In this document: positions 8,739-17,800 of the stretch, piece by piece
Numbering within the stretch: the first letter of the stretch is position 1
How the letters are laid out: every line of letters begins with the position of its first letter
Source: an uncultured Prevotellaceae bacterium
GTDB lineage: Bacteria; Bacteroidota; Bacteroidia; Bacteroidales; Bacteroidaceae
Assembly (NCBI GenBank): GCA_900315075.1
Contig: OMXV01000001.1
Location: 62,001-126,000 of the forward strand
DNA: 64,000 bases
Direction: 5' to 3'
Position numbers and translations under genes: made by a program
Notes under the pieces: generated by a model
The model's database searches: none
Told to the model about the DNA's origin: nothing
Seen by the model: only the letters and a program-made list of their open reading frames with translations

Positions 8739-9239
8739 ACACTCAACTATTATTTAATGATGCCATCGTTATTTACACGAATGCACTTATTTATTATCAC
8801 GATTGCCTATGTATTTTGTCACGAATTATTATTGAAGAGTCCATATAGTGCACGATACGGTAGCGGTCGCCTAATACAGTCCCTGTGGGTAACATCTGTC
8901 GTTGATCAATCTGTGGCATAATTATGGTAAGTCATAAAATACTATCATCTAATTTTGATCACCTACTTATTTAGTGGGAGCGTGGAATCTGGCTCCATCA
9001 ATCATTCGACAAAAATAGAAAATAGTTTTATAAAATGCAAGAAACTGCCCAAAAAAAATACTATAAATCCATCTGAGAGTTCATTTAAAAAGTGAATGGT
9101 ACGTAGGAACATACTCCATGTATGTCAGAAAATACAGCAAAAAAAAGTAATTATTCATAGATTATCATTTTTTTTGTTTATATTTCAGCGTTTTACCAAA
9201 AACTACAAAAAACACATTATTAACAATTAAAAAAACAGT
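8739..9239. other. AT-rich intergenic region between divergent genes
   Basis: About 500 bp separate the rhamnosidase (minus) from the lipoprotein genes (plus). I see no credible coding sequence, tRNA or strong hairpin in it. It is AT-rich, with poly-A runs near 9050 and 9130, and holds the possible minus-strand promoter near 9010-9040. Confidence 0.6.
9010..9040 (-). promoter_or_regulatory. Possible promoter for the rhamnosidase gene
   Basis: Read on the minus strand, TATTTTTG (9017-9010) fits the TAnnTTTG -7 element. It has CTTG (9040-9037) 19 bp upstream in place of TTTG. It would leave a leader of about 260 nt before the rhamnosidase start. Confidence 0.35.
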
Positions 9240-9716
9240 ATGAAGAAATTACTATTCGCTATGTTTGCCTTCGCACTGTGCTTAGGCATTACCTCCTGCA
9301 AGGACGAAGCAGGCAAGAAAGAAAAAGGAGAAGTCGCAGCTGCTTCAGATGAAAAGTCAGATGCTAAGGCCGCCTCATTGGCTGATATCGTTGCCGAAGC
9401 CAAGGCTAATGGCAGCAATTGGAGTGTTGATGAGTGAAAGGCTCAGTTTAAGGCTATCTTGAATGCCGCTAAACCCATGATGACAGAGTTGAAGTCTCTG
9501 CAAGAAGAAGCTGAGAAAGCAGGTGACGACACCGCCAAAGCTTCCGAATTGATGGGTAAGATGGCTGAAGTAATGAAAAAATACGAGCCAGACTTAAAAG
9601 CACTTGATGAATTCGAGACAGTCTGTGAGGCTTCAGAGAATGGCAAGAAAGTATTGGAGGACGAAGAATTCCAAAAGGAAATGGAGAAAGAGTTCCCAGA
9701 GTTTGCTGACATGTAA
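9240..9716 (+). pseudogene. Small lipoprotein gene interrupted by one in-frame TGA
   Basis: A lipoprotein signal peptide with lipobox GITSC starts at ATG 9240. The frame reads ...NWSVDE, then TGA at 9435-9437, then KAQFKAILNAAKP... to a TAA at 9716. The intact neighbour at 9953 has NWSVDEW followed by KTQFKA at the same place. One base change, TGG to TGA, therefore splits this 158-codon gene, with no frame change. The rest aligns with the neighbour almost residue by residue, including EAEKAGDD, ELMGKM and CEASENGKK. The extra charged stretch after the lipobox (KDEAGKKEKGEVAAASDEKS) is unique to this copy. It may be a recent pseudogene, a strain polymorphism, a read error or a readthrough site. 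Confidence 0.8.
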
Positions 9717-9748
9717 AAGCAGGAACTTCGTTTCGTTATATATATCAT

Positions 9749-9786
9749 GTGGGTGTCACTGTGTGGCATCCACATTTATATTTTTC
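9749..9786 (+). terminator. Hairpin terminator after first lipoprotein
   Basis: GTGGGTGTCAC (9749-9759) pairs with GTGGCATCCAC (9763-9773) through an 11-bp stem with two G-U pairs and a 3-base loop, followed by ATTTATATTTTT. Nearly the same hairpin follows the second lipoprotein, so it was duplicated with the gene. Confidence 0.75.
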
Positions 9787-9857
9787 CCCCCTTACAAATA
9801 ATGATTGAGTGATACATCGAGACAGTCAAGATAAAACGCAATATTTTTTTGCATTTA

Positions 9858-9890
9858 TTTGTGTTAATTCAAAAAAAAATATTATATTTG
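9858..9890 (+). promoter_or_regulatory. Promoter of second lipoprotein
   Basis: TTTG at 9858-9861 and TATATTTG at 9883-9890, 21 bp apart, match the Bacteroidetes consensus exactly. The leader is about 55 nt. This shows that the second lipoprotein is transcribed on its own. Confidence 0.75.
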
Positions 9891-9952
9891 CACCGACATT
9901 ATTGGAAGCAACATTTTTATTAATCACTATTATTAACTTAAAAAAGAGAATT

Positions 9953-10363
9953 ATGAAAAAATTATTGTTTGGTTTGTTCGCCCTGGTATTGTGCTTGGGT
10001 TTGACATCATGTGGTGGTGCTGACATCAAGTCTATCGCTGAGAAAGCTAAGACAGAAGGTGCTAACTGGAGTGTTGATGAGTGGAAAACTCAGTTCAAGG
10101 CTGTCATGAGTGCAGCAAAGCCAATGTTGAAGGAAATCAAGGACTTGCAAACAGAGGCAGAGAAAGCTGGTGACGATGCATCCAAAGCTGCTGAATTGAT
10201 GGGCAAAATGGGTGATGTGATGAACAAATACAAAGATGACATGCAAGCAATCGAAGATTTCACAAAAGCTTGTGAGGCATCTGAGAATGGCAAGAAACTG
10301 ATGGAGGACAAAGCCTTCGAAGAGGAGATGAAGAAAGAATTCCCTGAGTTTGAAGACTTGTAA
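9953..10363 (+). CDS. Small lipoprotein, tandem paralogue of the broken gene at 9240
   Basis: This protein of 136 residues begins MKKLLFGLFALVLCLGLTSC, a clear lipoprotein signal with the lipid-attached cysteine at residue 20. The mature part is almost all helical and charged (EKAKTEGANW, EAEKAGDDASKAAELMGKMG, CEASENGKKLMEDK). A helical bundle or coiled coil on the periplasmic or surface side is likely. The function is unknown. ATG 9953 is chosen over the upstream in-frame ATG at 9809 because the promoter lies between them and because the signal peptide starts here. Confidence 0.85.
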   Translation: MKKLLFGLFALVLCLGLTSCGGADIKSIAEKAKTEGANWSVDEWKTQFKAVMSAAKPMLKEIKDLQTEAEKAGDDASKAAELMGKMGDVMNKYKDDMQAIEDFTKACEASENGKKLMEDKAFEEEMKKEFPEFEDL

Positions 10364-10388
10364 AAACGGTTATTTCTTTTCGTCATAT

Positions 10389-10418
10389 GTGGGTGTCACT
10401 AAGTGGCATCCACTTTTT
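10389..10418 (+). terminator. Hairpin terminator after second lipoprotein
   Basis: GTGGGTGTCAC (10389-10399) pairs with GTGGCATCCAC (10403-10413) around TAA, followed by five T. It is a near copy of the hairpin at 9749. Confidence 0.85.
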
Positions 10419-10469
10419 ATTCCTCCTGCGCTCCCATGTTTCTCAACTATGAAATTCCAACTATCCACT

Positions 10470-11339
10470 ATGAAAAAAATTTCTTACATTCTATTGATGA
10501 TGCTTTTTGTTTCCCTACAAGGTATAGGGCAAACCGTTGACAGCCTGGCCAACTATTCAGAAGAGGTTGCAGACACTTTTCAACTGACCAGTTTAGTGGA
10601 TGAATACCGCGAGAAAGCTCTTGCCGGCGATGCACAGTCACAATACAATTTAGGGCTGTGCTACCAATATGGTGAAGGAGTGGAGCAAGACTATGCCCAG
10701 GCTATAGAATGGTTTCTGAAGGCTGCTGCGAAGAATCATGCTGCCTCGCAATGTGCCCTTGGCCTTTGCTATCAATACGAATATGGCGTTAAAAAAGATA
10801 TGCGCCAAGCTATCAAATGGTATGACAAGGCCGCCAGACAAAATTTTGCCATGGCCCAATATTGCCTTGGCCTTTGTTATAACTATGGTGATGGTGTCAT
10901 ATTGGACACCCGTAAGGCGGCTGAATGGTATCGTAAGGCAGCAAACCAAGGACTACACTTAGCTCAACTGAATCTTGGCATGTGTTATTACAATGCCGAG
11001 GGTCTCCCAAAAAATTATGTCTTAGCTGTGGAATGGATTCGTAAGGCTGCCGAACAGGGTTATGCGCAAGCAGAATACAATTTAGGCTATTGCTATTATA
11101 CTAACAAGGGTGTAAAAAAAGACCTAAAACAAGCAGCTGAATGGTACGAGAAGGCAGCTATGCAAGGTCATGCCACCGCACAAATGAGCCTTGGCGCCTG
11201 CTATGAGGACGGTGAAGGCGTGGAGAAGGACCTCAACAAGGCGATAGAGTGGTACACTCTCGCTGCCAAGCAAGGCAATGAGGATGCGATAGAGGCTCTG
11301 AAAGAATTAGGGGTGGAGATGAAGGCCGAGGAAGAATGA
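10470..11339 (+). CDS. Secreted Sel1-repeat protein
   Basis: This protein of 289 residues has a signal peptide (MKKISYILLMMLFVSLQGIGQ) and then about six or seven Sel1-like TPR repeats of 36 residues. Each carries the pattern A..NLG.CY..G.GV..D...A..WY.KAA.QG, for example from YNLGLCYQYGEGVEQDYAQA onward. Sel1 proteins act as scaffolds for protein contacts; the partner cannot be told from here. ATG 10470 is preferred to in-frame ATGs upstream (10350, 10437 region) because it begins a proper signal peptide; the longer version would start inside the preceding terminator. Confidence 0.88.
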   Translation: MKKISYILLMMLFVSLQGIGQTVDSLANYSEEVADTFQLTSLVDEYREKALAGDAQSQYNLGLCYQYGEGVEQDYAQAIEWFLKAAAKNHAASQCALGLCYQYEYGVKKDMRQAIKWYDKAARQNFAMAQYCLGLCYNYGDGVILDTRKAAEWYRKAANQGLHLAQLNLGMCYYNAEGLPKNYVLAVEWIRKAAEQGYAQAEYNLGYCYYTNKGVKKDLKQAAEWYEKAAMQGHATAQMSLGACYEDGEGVEKDLNKAIEWYTLAAKQGNEDAIEALKELGVEMKAEEE

Positions 11340-11884
11340 AGATTGAAAATTGATAATTGAAAATTGAAGATTGAAAATTGAAGATTGAAAATTATAAGTA
11401 GTTAAAAGGGAGTTAAAGGGACAAATGATTAACTGAACTTTCCCACCCTTTTTATCACGAATTAGAGAATTAAAGAATTTTCCATTATGATGAATTTATA
11501 GGAATTTGAGATGAAATGACAAGTCATTTCCTAACTCTATTGCGTAAGATTCGCGTCGTTTGCGACGATAATTCTTCATAATTCTTTTCATCTGCTTATC
11601 AATTCTAAAACTACTGCGTTCCTCGTGGGTCTTCTACAAATCTCTTAAATTCGTGATAATAAAACTTTTACGTAATTTGTGGAGGTGGGAAATTTCAGTG
11701 ATTAATTGAAGATTATGCTTCGCGTGAATATTGAATCGGCAGGCAATCAAGGGACATACCCTGTGTATGTCCGTTTTTTTGGTCTATTTGCAAACACAAA
11801 TAATATTTTCGGATATACACGGGGTATGTCTTTACGACTAATCACTTTATAATTGGGCTTAAACCTCAAATCTCAAACTTCAAA
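11340..11884. other. Intergenic region with simple repeats and hairpins
   Basis: From 11340 to about 11398 there are tandem copies of GATTGAAAATTGAA. GAAATGAC (11513-11520) and GTCATTTC (11523-11530) form an 8-bp hairpin without a T-run. A terminator is at 11752. A further partial copy of the terminator sequence (ATACACGGGGTATGTC) lies near 11815. I see no gene in these 545 bp. Confidence 0.6.
11752..11780 (+). terminator. Rho-independent terminator
   Basis: GGACATAC (11752-11759) and GTATGTCC (11765-11772) form a perfect 8-bp stem with a 5-base loop, followed by GTTTTTTT. It would stop plus-strand transcripts before they enter the convergent sprA gene. Confidence 0.75.
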
Positions 11885-14800
11885 TCATCTTGTGAGTGAG
11901 AATTTGAGACTGAGACCGAAGTCACGGGTGGTTGTGGGATAGCTGCTACTTGAGAGCAACGGCGTGTTGGTCTGCTGGTCGTAGTAGAAGCTCATAGTCA
12001 TGAGTTTTGAGACGGTATAGTCGGCATTGAATGAGAATTTGAGAGCAGTATTACCACTGCTTGCCGAACTTGTCATGGTGGCGATGTCGCGTGTGAGACT
12101 TGCCTGCTGACGATAGGAGAAGTCGAAACGCAGGTTCAGGTCATGGTTGAAGTTATTCTTTCCCTTTGACGTCGGTCTATTATTTCCTTTGTTGTTATCG
12201 CTATCGTCATCATCGCCTTTTTTCTTCGAGCCCTTCACTTTTCGGTGGTTTCCTCCTCCGAAGAAATTGAAATCATTGATTTTATAACCCATTCCGATAA
12301 CCCAGTCGTGGCTGGTATTTTCGGAGAGCTGCACACTGGTAGTACTCAAATTGACCACTCGTGTAGATTTATACTCGAGTTTGCAGGTGAGGTTATTTTG
12401 TAGTGTGACATCGATACCAATCAGTGGTGAGAATGATTCATTGATACTCACAGTCGAGATATTGAACATACTGCTTGGCACGGGATTACCAGAGGTAGCA
12501 TCCATAATAAAACCTAACCCATTCATATACTCCTGCCATGTACTGAAACTGGAATAAGAGCCTACTGCAAAGATGCTCTTGTAGGAGTGGTTAAGGTTGA
12601 CACTCTTGAAGAGGTCTCTGAAGAGCGATAATTTGCTCAGTCCACTATAACGGATGGTCCAGTTGGGCAGCAGTCGCCTGAGGCTTGGGAAGATTTCGAG
12701 TGAATTTCCACCCATGCTGGTGTATGTGGACAGGAATGCCGGTATCATCACGTCGGAGCTATACAACCCTACCCTACCGATTTCCGGGTTGAACGACTGG
12801 CCTGCCAAGGATGTCCCAACGGGGTATGTGGAACCAGTATATTGTTGTTCTACCCTTTGACGGAATCCCTCGAGCGAGTTACAGAACTTCTCAAATGTCT
12901 TGGAATAGTAACCATTGTTGGCATTTCCTGTCCCCTCGAACGCCGAGCCTATCGAAATAGTGGTCATAGTGAACTGTCCGGTGCGTGTCGTCGGAGAGCC
13001 TGCAAACATATACTGTATGTTCTGCGCCTTTGTCTCTGTACGACTGGCATTGAGGTCGATTTTCAGGTCGCGGACAGGTTCGAGTGTCATTTTCAGTTGT
13101 AGGTCTTCAGTGAGGTTGGTGGCCGCAGGTGTTGCCACGTTGTCGGCATATAGCAACCAGTTGTTGTCGCGTGCCTTTTGTATATAGTCATCACCTATGA
13201 ATCCGAATGCGAAATCAAGTCCCGGACTCATAACATCACCTCCGCGCTGTCCGAAAGCCTTTCCGATGGTAGGCATGAATCCTGGCAGCGTCATGGCATA
13301 CTGGTTTCGGTAGGTAAAGTTGACATTTCGCACCATCATCAGGAATCGAGCTGCATACTGTGCCGACTTATACCATAGTTTATCATCGAGTGGTTCCTTG
13401 GCGGTGACGGTAAGTTTATAGGTGACAGCTGTATCGAGTTTATTGATTATCTTGATTTTGTTGTCATCAACCACCTTATATCTTATCTTCACGGGTTTCC
13501 CATCCTTGTCCTTTGCACTGACGATAAGCCTCCGGCTCTTCTTACCGTGAGTTACGGTCATTGAAGTGTCGGCCTTGATGGTGATTTCCTTCTCAAACGT
13601 ATTTTTGTTTTTAGGAAGTTTAGCCTTCTTGTCATCTTTTCCTTCCTTATCATCACCTTTATCGTCTTCCTCTCCTTGCTTTTTATTCTTTTGCGCATTG
13701 GCAGGAGGAGTATTTTTCTTGGTGGTGGGCTTTGGCTGTGACTTACTGAATCGCTCGTTGGTCTTTTTCAGGAACGGGATATGATCGTAGAGTTTCTGCA
13801 TATTGAATGCCCCATTGAGATTGAAGGTACGATTGGATGTAATGCTATTACCCAATGACGTACCATCCTCGAGGTCTGTACCCCGAAGCCAACGGTAGGT
13901 GGAATTGTAGGAAACGTCGGAAGTCACCCAGTCGAAGATGGGAATAAGATTGATCGGCAGGTGATATGATGACGAGAATGTCTGGTTGTAGTCGAGTGGT
14001 TCACCCATGTTTCGTATCGACTGCCACACAGAGTCTTTCCATGCGGTATATTGGTCGGGGTAAAGGTCTTTGTTGATGGGTGTATAGGGTTCCTCAATTT
14101 CAGCGTTTGTCCCACTTTGGAAGTTGAGATGAAGATTTTTGGTTAAATCCCATCGTATAGAGAATTCCCTGTTCCACAGGAACTGCTCGCTGAAGGTGAC
14201 AGGTAGTTGTGAGTTTTCAAGACTCTCCATATCTCGTTCCTGCAGTTCGAAGTATGTACGCGTGATATTGGTATTGAACGTGATATTCTGGGGCAGGTAG
14301 TTGAGACCAAATTTCTTGGCGATTTCCCAATATTTCGATTTCGACTTGATACCCTTGAATGGTTCCCATGTTTTGAAGACTGGTGTCCATGTATATGCCA
14401 TAGAACCATTCCACCTGTCCTCATTCTCATAAATGATGGTCTTTCCAGTGGTATTGCTGTGTGAATGACTGTATGAGAAGGAGAAGTTGGCCGGGTCGTA
14501 TGGCATGGGGTGTCCCTTGGTCTTGATGCCCACCCTGACGTTAGAAAGTGAGAAGTTGGTATTGGTGACGTTGGTGACGACGAGTGATTCTACAGAGTCA
14601 CGTTCATGTTTCGACTCCATCGACTCAAGCGCATCGTCGAGCCTCATATCGGTGTCGAGAGGATTGAACTTGGGCTTTGTCACTTCCTTGGAGTAGGAGT
14701 AATAGAGCGGTGCTGAGACCTGTGCCTTGTCGGGGAAGAATTTTCCGAGTTCAAAATTTGCAGTGACCTGTATGTTTTGCAGATTGTCGGTTGACCGCTG

Positions 14801-17800
14801 TGCCACACCGTCCTCAATACCACCAAATCCCTCGGTGAGGTATCTTCCCGACATGTTGACGGAGCCGAAGTCAGAGAGTTGCACATTAAGATTTCCCTGT
14901 GCAGCCCATCCACCTTCGTTGTTATACTCTTTGAGTCGCAATTCATTGACCCACACCTCACCCGACTTAAGTTCTCCAGAAAGGTTTCTCACACCGATGA
15001 TCATGGTTTTCACCTCGCCAAGCGACGGGTTACCCATGATGCTGATTTTGTTGGCAGGTTTGTCGTCATCGTAGGATGTGTAAAGCTGGTTGTACGATGC
15101 ACTGCCTTCGGCTTTAGCCTTATTACGTTCCTTTTTGAGTTTTGTAAACAGTTCGAGTGGAATATCGAGCATGTTCTCCTCTGGCCACACGATACGTTTA
15201 TCTGGTGTGGAGTATTTGTCGTAGTGTCCGGCAGGTGTGAGTTTCAGAGGTATCTCATACTCATAGTAGTTGCTCTTGTAGTCGCTACCCAGTCTTATAA
15301 ACACCGCGAGCTGATTGTCGGTGAGGTTGGTGGTGTTCTCCTGCATGGTATTGGCATGCACGAACATCTGTATGCGGCGGTATTGGCGCAGGTCAACGGT
15401 AGTGTTTTTATAGACACATTTCGACTCACCTGTACCGAGGTCGGTAACCATCATGTCGAGTGCCTGCTCATTGTTCTCCACGAGCTGTGGCTGTGTGGGG
15501 TCTTGCACACGTGAGATACCTGGAGGCAGGATGTAGTTTACAGGTGTCTTGTCGTTGTTTTCCTCGATGTTGACAGCACTGACAGCCATGTATCCTGAGT
15601 TGGATGCACTATTGGTGAGGTTCTGTGTATAGACGCGCCACTCACCTCTTACCAGGTCAAGACTTCCAAATCGGAGCACGATGGGCTTCTGGAAATTGGT
15701 GAGGAACATACGCATAAAGCGTATAGATGTGAAGTCGCTGATAGAACCCACTTTCTGCTCATAACGGTCGAGCGGTATGCGGAACTGATACCATGTGACA
15801 TCATATCGCTCACCATTTCTGAGTGTTCCACTTCCCACGCGGCTATCCACGATGAAGTTTCTTCCCACAACGAGGTCCTCGGGTCTGATGGAAACATGAT
15901 ACTGGTAGTATTTCTCGTATTCGTTGAGGGTGTAGTCCTGGTTGATATCCTCGACATCGGGAGTGGTCTTATAGGATGTATCGTAGCTCTCGCTGCGGTT
16001 GTCGGAGTCAGGAGAATTGCCTTGCGGATTGTTGATATGCTTGTAACGCTTGAGAATAGGCGCCTCAATCTGGTCGTAGTCCCTGCCGCGGAAATAATGG
16101 TAGTTGTCGTTAGCGGGATCGGCATAGATACTGTCGTAAACCTCCTGCGACACTTTTCCCTGTATCTGCGAGAGGAAATCCTGGTACCCTTCGAAGGTGC
16201 GTTCCTCTTCATCGGTGAGTCCGTTGAATCCAACGTCCTGTCGCTCTCTGGATCCAGATGTGGTGGCGAAGGCATACGTGACAGTTGACTGTGTAGGAAT
16301 TTTACCCCACTGTGTGGTAGTGTATGAGCCAGAGCCATCCACAGCCATGCCACTCTCATAGAATTTCTTGCCGTCGCGGAGCACGTCCTCGCTCACCTCA
16401 CCAAGATTGATGTAGAAGTCGCCTCCGTATTCTCCAGAGTCATCTTGCTGCGAGGTATAAATAAACGGGTCGAGCATCCAGAACTCGATATACTCTATAT
16501 TGGCAGTCTCGAAGTCATTGGTATCGAGTTTTCTCATCATGCCGCCCCAGTTGTTCTTTGGGTTGGTGAGTAATCCCTCATGGCTGAGTTCAGGATTGAA
16601 ATTATAGGGTCCGCGTTCCTCGGGATAGAAAGCGAGGTTGAGAACTGGTAGCGTGGAGGTTGCCCCGCTATAGCTACTCTGATCTCGGTTGGGATAGAGT
16701 TCCCTGACATACACCTCACGTACATAATGGTTGGAAAGTTGGTTGAGGTCGCTCTTGATATGACTTGGCGTAAGCGATGAGCTTCGACGTGTGAAGAGCG
16801 GGTCGATGTTGTACCAGGCGAGCAACGAGCGTCGATAACCACTTGTGAGTCCCGTTTTATCCTTGTATTCCTCCATGGTGGATGGTACACCAGAGATAAT
16901 CCACGATGTGGGTGCCGAGACATCGATGGCATTTTTTGTGTTTTCGAAGTCGTCGAGGTATGATGCATTGTCCTGTGTGCCATGCGACTGTCCGGCAATG
17001 AGTTGCGCAAACTCTGCCGACAATTGTATGTTGGAAGGTTGTGTGACATGCAGGAAGGGTATCTTATCAAGCATGTTGGTGAGCCACTGGCTCTCCTTCT
17101 TCCAATTGAGGTTGACACCCCACTGTGTGTTGTTCAGAGGTTCCGATCCCATGGCCACCTTAGTGGTAAGTGCCTGTTCGGAGAGGTGTCGTAGTGTACC
17201 ACTCATCTGGAAGTTTTTGCTGAAGTCATACTCCCAGTTGACACCAAACATGGTTTTTCGTGATTGCCCATAGTCGGTATTGCTCTCCAAGGAGACATTG
17301 ACGGCGGTACCTGCGTCGATGATACTCTGATTGAGGATAGTAACCTCACCTGCAGAATAATCGACGGTATAGTCGGAGCCTTCAGTAAGTGTAACGCCAC
17401 CGGCTGTGACCACCACCGACCCCTGTGGCACGTTGTAGGCACCGAGAGAAATGACGTTGGCAGCCCGTCCTCGGAACTGTCCTTGCAAGATATATTTGTC
17501 TTTCTCTGCTATCTGTTTTGCCACCGTCTTGGTAGAATCGTATAGCTCGGTATAGCTGTATTTTTCAGCTATATTGGCAGCAACGCCTTTCGACACGAGG
17601 AAGTCGTGTAGATACTGTCCGAAAGGTTCTGCCGCAGGCAGGAATACACGCCCATTGCTCACAGTATATCCCTCTACATAGTCGAAGTACCCATTGGAGT
17701 GCGCTTTCATGTTGTTGTCCAACCGGTCGGCTCCCAAATCCTTGATGATTGTCTGGTCCTTGACCTGTGGTTCGGGGATATAGGTGATATAGACACCTGA

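Noticed and set aside
8382-8921. A plus-strand open frame of 179 codons over the rhamnosidase start
   Set aside because: It lies antisense to a clear gene and shows no protein-like features or start signals.
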